The position numbers and the translations under genes are program-made. The notes under the pieces were generated by a model. The model searched no databases and was not told the DNA's origin. It saw only the letters and a program-made list of their open reading frames with translations. Source: Pseudomonadota bacterium (GTDB lineage Bacteria; Pseudomonadota; Alphaproteobacteria; SMXQ01). From it: a DNA stretch of 34,763 nt. The stretch lies in contig JACZQV010000007.1 of the NCBI GenBank assembly GCA_022545545.1, positions 1-34,763 of the forward strand. Reading direction: 5' to 3'. The stretch's first letter is position 1. Each line of letters opens with the position of its first letter. This document shows, piece by piece, positions 8,555 to 16,530 of the stretch.

Positions 8555-9216
8555 TAGGGCTGGCCGGTTGCCGCCTGATGAACATGCACTAACTGTTCAG
8601 CTAAATTATCGCTGAGCAATTTTTCGAGTGCACTTACATCGATCCGATCCTCTTTATACGCCTTATCAGCAGCTTCCAATGCATCGTAATAGGGGAATTT
8701 GTTGGCAGCGATTTGCTCCGGGATGGTCTTTGTACCAGGTAATAGGTACCCGAGCCGAATACAAAGAACGGTGTAAGAGATTGCCCGTGCGGTCCGTCCA
8801 TTGCCATCGGAGAATGGATGTATCCAGTTCGTGCGCCACATTAAATACGCAGCGAGGTGGACTGGGGGGCAGTCCCAATTATCGTTGACATAGTCGCACA
8901 TCTCTTCCACCAACCAGGGAACATCCTCCTGAGGAGGCGGTTGATGTGCGCTACCGCTGATCTCCACCGGATGCGGCCTATAGACCCCGGCATGTTCGTC
9001 TGTCCCCAAAGTAGCCAAACGATGGAGCTCCAGCGCTATAGAGGGTCGAAGCTTAAAAGGTCGGTCAGACTGCAACGCGTCATCAATAATCTTAATGACA
9101 GCATCGAACTGCCGCAGAGCATTCCGTGCTTCAAGCCGCGCAATTTCATTAGGATCAGTCGGAATCTCTACTGGATGCGGTACACTCTTGCGCTCGCCCT
9201 CAGTCTTTCGAACCAT
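8554..9216 (-). CDS. Fic-domain protein, probable AMPylating toxin
   Basis: 220 residues from the ATG at 9216, chosen because it overlaps the antitoxin stop by 17 bases; frames further upstream are antitoxin codons in another phase. The complete Fic motif HPFSDGNGRTAR is at 133-144, so the catalytic His and phosphate-anchoring residues are present. A flap-like segment (YRPHPVEISGSAHQPPP, near 79-95) precedes it. Fic enzymes usually transfer AMP from ATP to a Ser/Thr/Tyr hydroxyl of a target protein; the target here is unknown. Base composition is visibly lower in GC than flanking genes. Together with the small upstream gene it looks like a class I Fic toxin-antitoxin pair on horizontally acquired DNA. 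Confidence 0.9.
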   Translation of the reverse strand: MVRKTEGERKSVPHPVEIPTDPNEIARLEARNALRQFDAVIKIIDDALQSDRPFKLRPSIALELHRLATLGTDEHAGVYRPHPVEISGSAHQPPPQEDVPWLVEEMCDYVNDNWDCPPVHLAAYLMWRTNWIHPFSDGNGRTARAISYTVLCIRLGYLLPGTKTIPEQIAANKFPYYDALEAADKAYKEDRIDVSALEKLLSDNLAEQLVHVHQAATGQP

Positions 9217-9385
9217 CCTCAGCCGCCATAGCTTCTGCCTCGCGATCGATCGTTCGCCGCGTAATTCGGTCGTTTTCGATCTTGGAATTGCCATAAGCAA
9301 AGCTTCGACGCTGTTCTTCCTTTTGCTCACGCGTCATCCGGGTGGACTTTAGCCTGTCGAGGAGAGCCGTAAGTTTTTCAGACAT
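9200..9385 (-). CDS. Small Fic-antitoxin-like protein
   Basis: 61 residues, charged and helical. The start at 9385 is the second of two adjacent ATGs and has AGGA six bases upstream; 9388 is the alternative. The segment SFAYGNSKIENDRIT resembles the inhibitory helix of Fic antitoxins, whose motif is [S/T]xxxE[G/N]. Here Glu-Asn is present, but the Ser/Thr position reads Asn (NSKIEN). In class I systems a separate antitoxin inserts this Glu near the Fic active site and blocks productive ATP binding. The gene overlaps fic by 17 bases, antitoxin first, as expected. The role is inferred from context and motif. Confidence 0.75.
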   Translation of the reverse strand: MSEKLTALLDRLKSTRMTREQKEEQRRSFAYGNSKIENDRITRRTIDREAEAMAAEDGSKD

Positions 9386-9564
9386 CATTCATCCTATCGT
9401 GTGCGGTCACGCAAAAAGCGCATTTGTTCACCTTACGCCTTCTTTCTAAGCCGAATCAACACCGTACACCCTGTCCATCCTCAAATGTATCCGCTCTTAT
9501 ATATAGGCGGTCCTGAAAATCGTTCACCACCGTGCCACGGCTACACTGTACCCCTTCCGCGATT
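9386..9564. promoter_or_regulatory. AT-rich region upstream of the Fic pair
   Basis: About 180 bases, clearly AT-richer than the window average, including CTTATATATAGG at about 9495-9506. It should hold the promoter of the antitoxin-fic operon on the minus strand. No clean -35/-10 pair or long inverted repeat could be assigned. Its right edge meets the 3' end of the decayed hydrolase gene. Confidence 0.35.
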
Positions 9565-10213
9565 TTAGTCCAGCCACGACCGCCAGGCGGGCCATTGGCC
9601 GATGAGTTCGGCGATCAGGCCGTAGCCCTCGCCGTCCGGATAGACGCCGTCTCCCGCCCCGAGGCATTGGGCCCAGCGCCGATCACCGGCGAGCGCGGCG
9701 AAGAGATCGAGGAACGGCACGCCGAGATCCTCGGCGATGGCGCCATAGGCCGGCGCCAGCATGGCGAGCCGCTTGTCGTGATAGTCGGGCTCCAGCCCAT
9801 GGGCGGCGGCTTCCGCGGTGATGCGCTCCGCCACCGGGGCGGGTCCGATCCACAGCACCGGCTTCCATGCCGCCGCTTCCTCGATGATCTTGCGCGCCGT
9901 GATCTCGGACCGGGCGGGCGAGGCGCGAAACAGTGCGCCTGTATCGCAGGCCATGTCGTTGACCCCGAAGGCGAAGATCAGCGCCCCGGGGGTGTCGCCG
10001 GGGACATCGAAGGCGAGCCTCGCCTCGCATTCGGCGCGCCAGCGCCTGGCGATCTCCGCCGTCGTCTGCCGCCTGACCGCGAGGTTGCAGAGCGTCACCT
10101 CGTGCCCTTCCTTGCGCGCTCGTGCACAGCCTTTCGGGCCAGCCGAGGTGGATGGTGTCATCGACGCCGCGCAGGATGGCGTCACCGACGAAACAGATGC
10201 GAAGTTTGGTCAT
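9565..10213 (-). pseudogene. Decayed SGNH/GDSL-type hydrolase
   Basis: The start MTKLRICFVGDAILRG lies in one frame (from 10213). The rest, GHEVTLCNLAVRR through FGVNDMA to DGVYPDGEGY, continues in another frame to 9565, so a one-base shift is needed at about 10112-10132. Two triad positions are also changed: block I reads GDA instead of GDS (Ala codon 10178-10180), and block V reads DGVY instead of DGVH (codon 9640-9642). Block III Asn (GVND) remains. The gene is 22 bases after the cca-family gene and may once have been in its operon. A sequencing error could explain the frameshift but not both residue losses. If intact it would have been an esterase or lipase-like hydrolase of about 210 residues. 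Confidence 0.8.
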
Positions 10214-10235
10214 TCGCCGTCCATGGCAAGCACAC

Positions 10236-11531
10236 TCACCGCATTACCAGTTCCCGGAGCCTCTTTAGGCACGCTTCGCGGTCGGGGCCGAAATCCTGGT
10301 CCAGCCACCACGCTTCGATCCGTTCGAGAAGGGCGCCGAGGGCGGGTCCGGCGCCGACGCCAAGGGCAAGGACGTCCTCGCCCCTGACCGGAAGGGAGGG
10401 CGTGATCCAAGTATCGGCGGTGGCGAGTTGGGCGCGGTAACCATCGGATGCGGTCTCGGGCAGTCCGGCATCGGCCGCCTTGGCCCCGGCCCACTCGATC
10501 AGCGCCAGGTCGCGAAAACTATCGGCGCCCAATCGGTAGAGCCGGCGCCTGACGGCTTTTGGATCGGCGGCCGGCCCCAGACCCCCGGCGCGCCCGGCGA
10601 GGGCTTTGAGGCGATCGGCATCGGCGTTCGACAGCCTGAGGCGCGCCGCCACCGCTTTTGCCCCGGCGCCGTCGACATCGAGCACGGAAGCGAGGCGGCG
10701 CAGCCCATCGGGCGAGACGCCGGGCGCCTCAGGGGCGTCCTCGATGGCGCATAAGGCGGCCAGGCGCGCGAAGGCGCGGGCTTCCGGAAGGACATGGGGG
10801 AGTATCCCCTCCTCGGCCATGATCGCCAACGCCGCCGCCGCGCCGGGGGCGGTGAGAAGCTTCATCAGTTCCCCCCGCACCCGTTCGCCGGACAGCTTCC
10901 CCAATTCGCCCGCCAGATCCTTGCACGCCGAAAGCGCCCTGGCGTCGGGCGGCGGGCGGTCGAACTCGGCGAAGAAGCGGAAATAACGCAGGAGGCGCAA
11001 AACGTCCTCGGCTATGCGCTCGTGCGCATCGCCGACGAAGCGGACCCGGCCCTCTTTCAGGTCCGCCAAGCCGCGGCAGGGATCGAACAGCTGACCGTCG
11101 GGCGCCAGGAACATCGCGTTGATGGTGAAATCGCGCCTGGCCGCGTCCCTCGCCCAGTCGTCGGTGAAGGCGACCTTGGCGTGGCGGCCATCGGTCTCGA
11201 CGTCGAGGCGCAGCGTCGTGATCTCGAACCTGGCCTCGTCGATCACGGCGGTCACGGTGCCATGGGCGACGCCCGTCGGAACCGCCTTGATCCCCGCCTT
11301 TTGCAGCAGCGCGATCACCCTTTCGGGGAGTTCGACGGTAGCGATGTCGATGTCCTTGACCGCGCGCCCGAGCACAGCGTCGCGCACGCAACCGCCGACG
11401 AAGCGCGCCTCGGCCCCTTCCGATGTCAAAGCGGCGATGACGGCGCGGGTGGCTTCGGCCTCCATCCAATCCCGGGGCGCGATCCGGCCCGCGGGCGCCA
11501 GCGGCGCGCTACCGGGCTCACCGGGTTTCAT
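10236..11531 (-). CDS. cca: CCA tRNA nucleotidyltransferase / poly(A) polymerase family protein
   Basis: 431 residues of the class II nucleotidyltransferase superfamily. FVGGCVRDAVLGRAVKDIDIAT (near 43-64; GG and DxD motifs) binds the nucleotide and metals. ARRDFTINAMF near 132 and the RIAEDVLRLLRYFRFFAEF segment complete the head and neck; the C-terminal half is the helical tRNA-binding body seen in alphaproteobacterial members. It probably repairs or adds the tRNA 3' CCA end; a pure poly(A) polymerase role is the alternative. It begins 61 bases after the Nudix gene. The ATG at 11531 and an internal Met (residue 23, MEAEATRAV) are both possible starts. Confidence 0.93.
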   Translation of the reverse strand: MKPGEPGSAPLAPAGRIAPRDWMEAEATRAVIAALTSEGAEARFVGGCVRDAVLGRAVKDIDIATVELPERVIALLQKAGIKAVPTGVAHGTVTAVIDEARFEITTLRLDVETDGRHAKVAFTDDWARDAARRDFTINAMFLAPDGQLFDPCRGLADLKEGRVRFVGDAHERIAEDVLRLLRYFRFFAEFDRPPPDARALSACKDLAGELGKLSGERVRGELMKLLTAPGAAAALAIMAEEGILPHVLPEARAFARLAALCAIEDAPEAPGVSPDGLRRLASVLDVDGAGAKAVAARLRLSNADADRLKALAGRAGGLGPAADPKAVRRRLYRLGADSFRDLALIEWAGAKAADAGLPETASDGYRAQLATADTWITPSLPVRGEDVLALGVGAGPALGALLERIEAWWLDQDFGPDREACLKRLRELVMR

Positions 11532-11592
11532 CGGCCTGGCTCCGTTGCCGGCGGCAAATGAAGCGGCGCGCGGTTGAAGAGGACGCCCGGCA

Positions 11593-12213
11593 TCAGCGCC
11601 AAAGCAGTCCCGACAGGCGCACCAATATGCGCGCGGTGAAACCCCATATCCGGCGGTCCTCGAAGATCAGCTCATAGAAGTGGCGCTTGCGCCCGTCGCG
11701 GATGCCGGCATGGCGCCGGAAGTTGGCGGGATCGAGGGCGAAGGACAGCGGGCATTCGAACACCTCGGCGACCTCATGGGGGTCGGGGTGTATTTCGATC
11801 GGCGGCGTGATCATGCCGATGACCGGCGTCACCAGGAACCCGGTCACGGTGGCATGGTCCTCGATCTGGCCGAGGATGCGCACCCGGTCCGGCGCGATGC
11901 CGGTCTCCTCCTCCAACTCGCGCAGCGCCGCCGCCCGCGCGTCCTCATCCACCCCCTCGATGCGCCCGCCGGGGAAGCTGATCTGCCCGGCGTGATCGGC
12001 AAGATGGTCGGTGCGCCGGGTCAGCAGCACCGTGACGCCGCCGGAGCGCACGATCAGGGGCACCAGCACGGCGGCCGGGATCAACGTCTCGTTCACCTCG
12101 AGCGCCAGATCGTACTCTTCGGCGCCGACGACCGTGTCCGCGTCCACCACCGGCGCCAGCGCATCCAGCGCGGCGGCGAGCCGCCGGGCGATGACTTCGG
12201 GGGTCAGCTTCAT
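11593..12213 (-). CDS. Nudix hydrolase, CoA pyrophosphatase type
   Basis: 206 residues from the ATG that overlaps the DUF1285 stop (ATGA); an in-frame upstream Met lies inside that gene. The segment LLTRRTDHLADHAGQISFPGG is the UPF0035 signature of CoA-type Nudix enzymes (quoted: TRRTDHLADHAGQISFPGG), and the Nudix box continues GGRIEGVDEDARAAALRELEEETG. C-terminal HFYELIFEDRRIWGFTARIL is also typical of the subfamily. Likely activity is cleavage of coenzyme A or its derivatives to 4'-phosphopantetheine and 3',5'-ADP. It sits in a run DUF1285-nudix-cca, a familiar alphaproteobacterial order. Confidence 0.92.
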   Translation of the reverse strand: MKLTPEVIARRLAAALDALAPVVDADTVVGAEEYDLALEVNETLIPAAVLVPLIVRSGGVTVLLTRRTDHLADHAGQISFPGGRIEGVDEDARAAALRELEEETGIAPDRVRILGQIEDHATVTGFLVTPVIGMITPPIEIHPDPHEVAEVFECPLSFALDPANFRRHAGIRDGRKRHFYELIFEDRRIWGFTARILVRLSGLLWR

Positions 12214-12791
12214 GTCTCCGGCGTCCCCAGCGCAAAGAAATGTCCCTCGCTCCATACCCCGTAAAGCCGTTCGCCCTCCACCGTCTCTTCCTCCCCGAGC
12301 GCCACGAGTTCATAATACACCGGACGCGCGATCAGGGCATCGAGGCCGTCGCGCACATGGATGTAGGGGCTGGGCTCGCCGGTCTCTTGGTCGAAGGTTA
12401 CATGGATGGGGTGGTCGGCGTCCGCCGTGAGGACGTCATCCAAGTTGGTGCGAAAGCGCAAGCCTTGCCCCTCGCCCACGCCCGAGACCGTAAGCTCGAC
12501 GGCGACGAACGGCGCGTCGTCGACCTCGATCCTGCCTTTTTCCGCCGGCGTCTCCAGCCAATAGACGCCTTCGGAGTCGCGGCGCAGCACACCGGCGAAC
12601 AGCTTCACCAACCGATTGCGGCCAATCGGCGAACCATGGTAAAACCACGTTCCGTCGCGGCCGATCCGCATATCGAGATCGCCGCATGGTCGGGGCCCGT
12701 CGGGACGGCCGCGTGCATCGGCGCTTTCGGCGCGGGCGTCGAATTTTTTGGCTAACTCCGCCGCCTCTTTTGCCGTGTCCTCGTTTTCCAT
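12210..12791 (-). CDS. DUF1285 family protein
   Basis: 193 residues, cytosolic, with a charged N-terminus (about 1-35) before the conserved part. Recognisable family stretches are CGDLDMRIGRDGTWFYHGSPI, RLVKLFAGVLRRDSEGVYWLETPAEKG (in part: RLVKLFAGVLRRDSEG), VDDAPFVAVE and HVRDGLDALIARPVYYELV. DUF1285 proteins have a known fold in structural surveys, but their biochemical role is not established, and I do not assign one. The gene is upstream of and coupled to the CoA-type Nudix hydrolase. Its start lies 32 bases from the left end of the repeat element, so its promoter may be inside or disturbed by that element. Confidence 0.9.
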   Translation of the reverse strand: MENEDTAKEAAELAKKFDARAESADARGRPDGPRPCGDLDMRIGRDGTWFYHGSPIGRNRLVKLFAGVLRRDSEGVYWLETPAEKGRIEVDDAPFVAVELTVSGVGEGQGLRFRTNLDDVLTADADHPIHVTFDQETGEPSPYIHVRDGLDALIARPVYYELVALGEEETVEGERLYGVWSEGHFFALGTPET

Positions 12792-12823
12792 TTATTCGCT
12801 GTAATTTCTTGCCGTTTGGTCTT

Positions 12824-13090
12824 AGTACTTACTTTCATAGAAGGGTGCGACATATGATCGCTTTTCGCGGCCTCCGGGGTGGAAGCGTCGCGCCGGCGAT
12901 GTCCGGACATCGTCAAGCGGCGGTGACGCCCTCCGGTGGCCGCGAAAAGCGACCCTGTGGGCGGCCTTGCGGGCCCTTCGGACGTTGTCGCGCGGCCCTT
13001 GTGATGGACCGGCATCACGGCGGACCACGCTCCTAGCCGAAGAACCTGCAAGGCCGTCAGATGTGTCACCCTTCTATGAAAGTAAGTACT
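12824..13090 (+). repeat. Complete 267-bp repeat element with terminal inverted repeats (MITE-like)
   Basis: Both ends begin AGTACTTACTTTCATAGAAG when read inward. The first 24 bases are identical and about 31 of 34 match. Inside are: a 16-base perfect palindrome CGATGTCCGGACATCG (12897-12912) flanked by perfect 15-base inverted arms (12858-12872 and 12938-12952); a long stem with arms 12962-12981 and 13037-13056 (17 of 20 paired); and within that stem a GTGATG/CATCAC hairpin (13001-13006, 13013-13018). No target-site duplication is obvious, unless the self-complementary AGTACT at each end is itself the duplicated target. No transposase gene fits inside. It lies between divergent DUF1285 and rnpA. 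Confidence 0.88.
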
Positions 13091-13096
13091 GGATGC

Positions 13097-13123
13097 GTCA
13101 CCCTGCCGTGTAGAGTAGGTACT
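13097..13123 (+). repeat. Degenerate second right end of the repeat element, upstream of rnpA
   Basis: Seven bases after the complete element the sequence GTCACCCT...GAGTAGGTACT repeats the element's right end (GTCACCCTTCTATGAAAG, TAAGTACT) with several substitutions and one extra base. Its AGTAGGT part falls at the right distance to serve as the rnpA ribosome site. It may be the remnant of an older insertion or of the native site. Confidence 0.5.
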
Positions 13124-13128
13124 TAGCG

Positions 13129-13572
13129 ATGAACCAGGCTCTTGTCCGTCTCAAGCGGCGCGAAGAGTTTCTCCGGGTTGCCGGCGCCAGGCGCAAATGG
13201 GTGGCGCCTGGCTTGATTCTGCAGGCCAGGACCGCGGTGACGCCCGCGCGCGGCCCTCTGGGCAAGGGCGGCGCCACCGGGCCGGCGGCCATCGGCGAGG
13301 GCGTTCGCGTCGGTTTTACCGTTAGCCGCAAGGTCGGCAACGCCGTGGCCCGCAACCGGGCGCGCCGGCGGCTGCGCGCCGCCGCCGCCGAGGTCATGCC
13401 AAGACACGCCAAGGCGGCGCACGACTTCGTGGTTATCGGCCGGTCGGCGACACTCACCCGGCCCTATGCCGCCTTGGTCGGCGACCTCAAGACCGCGCTC
13501 AGGCGCCTCGGCGCCTTCCGCGACGGGCCGGAACGCGAGCGTGCGAGAGAAGTCAAGGTGGATCGCGGATGA
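13129..13572 (+). CDS. rnpA: Ribonuclease P protein component
   Basis: 147 residues, basic. With RNase P RNA it removes 5' leaders from tRNA precursors. The signature is [24 protein letters not shown] (the RNR motif, near 62-85; quoted core [15 protein letters not shown]), and the N-terminus [17 protein letters not shown] is normal. An inserted Gly/Pro-rich stretch at about 38-58 is larger than in E. coli but occurs in alphaproteobacteria. AGTAGGT nine bases before the ATG is the likely ribosome site. rpmH, which normally precedes rnpA, is not here; a repeat element occupies that place. The 3' end overlaps yidD by ATGA. Confidence 0.95.
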   Translation: MNQALVRLKRREEFLRVAGARRKWVAPGLILQARTAVTPARGPLGKGGATGPAAIGEGVRVGFTVSRKVGNAVARNRARRRLRAAAAEVMPRHAKAAHDFVVIGRSATLTRPYAALVGDLKTALRRLGAFRDGPERERAREVKVDRG

Positions 13573-13907
13573 GGTCTATCGGCGCGGTCATGGGTGGTTT
13601 TCTCCGCTTAGGCGCCTTGGGCCTGATCCGGGGCTATCAGTTCGTGATCTCGCCGCTGCTCACCCCAAGCTGCCGCTTCTATCCGAGCTGTTCCCATTAC
13701 GCGCTCGAGGCGGTTGGCCGGTTGGGGGCGGTACGTGGCGGGTGGCTTGCGCTCAGGCGGTTGTCGCGCTGCCACCCCTGGGGCGCGGCGGGGGTCGATC
13801 CGGTGCCGGACGATGACCACTCGAGCGCGCGCGAGGGCCATCGCGGCGATGACAAACGCCGCCGACGGGCGGCGGCAATCGGCGCCATCTCTCATCCACA
13901 CACCTAA
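13569..13907 (+). CDS. yidD: Membrane protein insertion efficiency factor YidD
   Basis: 112 residues. The core [31 protein letters not shown] (core [16 protein letters not shown]) and [16 protein letters not shown] is the YidD family signature, including the conserved Cys residues. It is a small protein thought to bind the inner face of the membrane through an amphipathic helix and to assist YidC. The Arg/Asp-rich tail after about residue 78 is variable. It starts inside the rnpA stop (ATGA) and is followed six bases later by yidC. Confidence 0.94.
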   Translation: MRSIGAVMGGFLRLGALGLIRGYQFVISPLLTPSCRFYPSCSHYALEAVGRLGAVRGGWLALRRLSRCHPWGAAGVDPVPDDDHSSAREGHRGDDKRRRRAAAIGAISHPHT

Positions 13908-13913
13908 GTCTTC

Positions 13914-15833
13914 ATGAGCGACCAGCGCAACACCCTCCTCGCCATCGTCTTAGCCGTGGCCATCTTGTTCGCCTTCCAGACCTTTTACGTCAATCCCAAG
14001 GCGGAAAAGGAAAAGGCGCGCCAACAGGCCCTATCGGAGCAGACCGGCACTCCGGGCAGGGAACCGTCGGCGCCGTCGCGCGGCGGGCCGCGGGCGGACC
14101 GTCCGGGAGCGCCCGGGGCCGCGCCCGGGGCAAGCCCGTCCATTCCGACGGCGCCCGCCACGCCCCGGCTGTCCAGCGTCACGCCCGAGGCGCCGGGTCC
14201 CGGGGGGCGAGAGCGCCTCCGGGCGGAACGGCTCCGATCGACCTCCAGGGTGAGGATCGATTCGCCCCGGCTGAACGGTTCGATATCCCTGACCGGCGGC
14301 CGCGTCGACGATCTGACGCTGGTCGATTACCGCCAGGACATCGATGCCAAGAACGGGCAGATACGCCTGTTCTCTCCACCGGGTTCGGATTTTCCCTATT
14401 TCGTCCAGTTCGGCTGGGCGCCGTCGGAGCGGAAGGTCAAGGTGCCGGGCCCGGACACGCCGTGGCGGGCGGATATCAAGACGCTGACGCCGTCCCGGCC
14501 GGTGAAGCTGAGCTGGGACAACGGCGAGGGGCTCAGGTTCACCCGCACCTATGCGCTCGACGAATATTATATGTTCACGGTGACCCAGCGGGTCGAGAAC
14601 CGTTCCAAATCGTCGCTCACGCTATACCCCTATGGCTTCATTTCGCGCACCGGCACGCCCGAGACCCTTGGCTACTTCATCCTCCACGAAGGGCCGCTCG
14701 GCGTTTTCAACGGCACCCTCAAGGAGATCGACTACGACGATCTCAGGGACTCCGGGAAGATCGTCCAGAACACCCAGGGGGGATGGATCGGCATCACCGA
14801 CAAATACTGGCTCGCCGCCCTGGTGCCCGACCAAAAGCAAAGCGTGGAGACCAGGTTCGTCCATAGCGCCACCAATGATAACGAGAAGGACCAGAAGTAC
14901 CAAGTGGACTATCGCGGCCCCGGCCTGACCGTGAGGCCGGGCACGAACGCCGAAGTCGAAAGCCACTTCTTCGCCGGCGCCAAGGAGGTGAAGCTCCTCG
15001 ATGCCTATGCCGACTACGAATTCGCCGGTTTTCCCCTCGGCCTGAAGGATCCCGAGCTGCGGCGGCTCAAGGTCCAGCGCTTGGACCTGGCGATCGACTT
15101 CGGCTGGTACTTCTTCCTCACCAAGCCGTTCTTCTACGCCCTCGCCTACTTCCACGACCTCTTGGGCAATTTCGGCCTCGCCATCCTGTTGCTGACGGTC
15201 CTGGTCAAAATCCTGTTCTTCCCGCTCGCCAACAAATCCTACAGGGCCATGAGCAAGATGAAGATACTGCAGCCGGAGATGGTGAAGATCAAAGAGCGCT
15301 TCAAGGACGACAAGACGCGCATAAACCAGGAGATGATGGAGCTCTACAAGCGGGAAAAGGCCAATCCGGCTGCGGGCTGCGCGCCCATGATCATCCAGAT
15401 TCCGGTGTTCTTCTCGCTTTACAAGGTGTTGTTCGTTTCCATCGAAATGCGCCACGCGCCGTTCTATGGCTGGATCCATGACCTCTCCGCGCGCGATCCG
15501 ACGACCATATTCAACCTTTTCGGGTTAATCCCGTTCACCCCGCCGGATTTCCTCTTGCTCGGCGCCTGGCCGCTGATCATGGGGCTTTCCATGTTCCTGC
15601 AGATGAGGCTCAACCCGCAGCCGGCCGATCCGATACAGGCCAAGATCTTCATGTTCATGCCGATCATGTTCACCATCTTGCTGGCGCCCTTCCCGGCGGG
15701 TCTGGTGATCTACTGGGCATGGAACAACGTGCTGTCGATGGCCCAGCAATGGGTCATCATGAAGCGCTCAGGGGCCTTGCCGTCGAAGAAGAAGAAGACG
15801 ACGTCCCCGTCGAAATCCAAAGCCAGGACCTAG
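13914..15833 (+). CDS. yidC: Membrane protein insertase YidC (Oxa1 family)
   Basis: 639 residues, on the long side for the family. Residues 1-26 form the first membrane helix (TLLAIVLAVAILFAFQTFYV). A Pro/Gly/Ala/Arg-rich linker at about 40-105 accounts for the extra length. The periplasmic beta domain spans about 110-385. The five-helix Oxa1 core follows: FGLAILLLTVLVKILFFPLA, then KSYRAMSKMKILQPEM with its cytoplasmic coiled loop, CAPMIIQIPVFFSLYKVLF, and the last two helices. The C-terminus is Lys/Ser-rich. It inserts and folds inner membrane proteins with or without Sec. It is followed after seven bases by engB. Confidence 0.97.
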   Translation: MSDQRNTLLAIVLAVAILFAFQTFYVNPKAEKEKARQQALSEQTGTPGREPSAPSRGGPRADRPGAPGAAPGASPSIPTAPATPRLSSVTPEAPGPGGRERLRAERLRSTSRVRIDSPRLNGSISLTGGRVDDLTLVDYRQDIDAKNGQIRLFSPPGSDFPYFVQFGWAPSERKVKVPGPDTPWRADIKTLTPSRPVKLSWDNGEGLRFTRTYALDEYYMFTVTQRVENRSKSSLTLYPYGFISRTGTPETLGYFILHEGPLGVFNGTLKEIDYDDLRDSGKIVQNTQGGWIGITDKYWLAALVPDQKQSVETRFVHSATNDNEKDQKYQVDYRGPGLTVRPGTNAEVESHFFAGAKEVKLLDAYADYEFAGFPLGLKDPELRRLKVQRLDLAIDFGWYFFLTKPFFYALAYFHDLLGNFGLAILLLTVLVKILFFPLANKSYRAMSKMKILQPEMVKIKERFKDDKTRINQEMMELYKREKANPAAGCAPMIIQIPVFFSLYKVLFVSIEMRHAPFYGWIHDLSARDPTTIFNLFGLIPFTPPDFLLLGAWPLIMGLSMFLQMRLNPQPADPIQAKIFMFMPIMFTILLAPFPAGLVIYWAWNNVLSMAQQWVIMKRSGALPSKKKKTTSPSKSKART

Positions 15834-15840
15834 CCGGGCC

Positions 15841-16530
15841 GTGGGCGAGGTGGGCCGCGTCGAGAACCCGCCGGGCGAGGATAAGGACGACGGCGCCGAG
15901 CGCGATCCGGATTTCGCCCGCTGGCTGTTCGCCCAGCAATGCGCCTTCGTGACGGCCGCCGCCAAGCCCTATCAGCTGCCGGATCTGGAGCTGCCGGAAG
16001 TGGCCTTCGCGGGACGTTCCAATGTCGGTAAATCGAGCCTGATCAACGCGTTGACCGGACGCCGGACACTGGCGCGGACATCCCGGGCGCCGGGCCGCAC
16101 CCAGCAGATCAACTTCTTTGCCCTCGGCGGGCGGCTGGTCCTGGTCGACCTTCCCGGTTACGGTTACGCGCGCGTGGCCAGGACCAGGGTGCGGGCGTGG
16201 ACCCGGCTGGTCGAGGCCTACTTCCGGGGCCGGCCGAACCTGCGCCGCCTGTGCCTGCTGGTGGACGCGCGTCACGGGCTAAAGACGAGCGACGGCGCCG
16301 TCATGGCGATGCTGGACGAGGCGGCGGTGTCCTACCAGGTGATCCTGACCAAGGCCGACAAGGTCAAGCCCGAGATGCTTCTTGGCGTCGAGGAGAGTCT
16401 CGGCCGGGAGCTCTCGGCCCATGCGGCGGCACACCCCGACATCATCATTACCAGCGCGCGGAAGGGCGACGGGATCGAGGCCTTGCGCCGCGCCCTCGCG
16501 GCGCTGGCGAGGCCCGCCCGATTGGGCTAG
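15841..16530 (+). CDS. engB: Ribosome biogenesis GTP-binding protein YihA/EngB
   Basis: 229 residues from a GTG start seven bases after the yidC stop. G1 is [10 protein letters not shown] (near 60), G3 [11 protein letters not shown]4 LTKADKVK, and G5 SARKGDGI. It is a TrmE-Era-EngA-EngB-Septin class GTPase needed for 50S subunit assembly. The first 25 or so residues are a charged extension not needed for the fold, so a later start is possible. Its TAG stop shares its last two bases with the first two bases of a repeat-element end (16529). Confidence 0.95.
   Translation: MGEVGRVENPPGEDKDDGAERDPDFARWLFAQQCAFVTAAAKPYQLPDLELPEVAFAGRSNVGKSSLINALTGRRTLARTSRAPGRTQQINFFALGGRLVLVDLPGYGYARVARTRVRAWTRLVEAYFRGRPNLRRLCLLVDARHGLKTSDGAVMAMLDEAAVSYQVILTKADKVKPEMLLGVEESLGRELSAHAAAHPDIIITSARKGDGIEALRRALAALARPARLG

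Noticed and set aside
12860-13060. Possibility that the repeat is a CRISPR, tRNA or riboswitch
   Set aside because: No regularly spaced repeats, no cloverleaf with CCA, and no known riboswitch core; two inverted domains plus terminal repeats fit a MITE-like element better.
13608-13901. Minus-strand frames opposite yidD
   Set aside because: Shadows of yidD, which has clear family motifs on plus.
14622-15479. 285-residue minus-strand frame within yidC
   Set aside because: Antisense of a certain gene; rich in Glu/Val/Gly from reversed codons.
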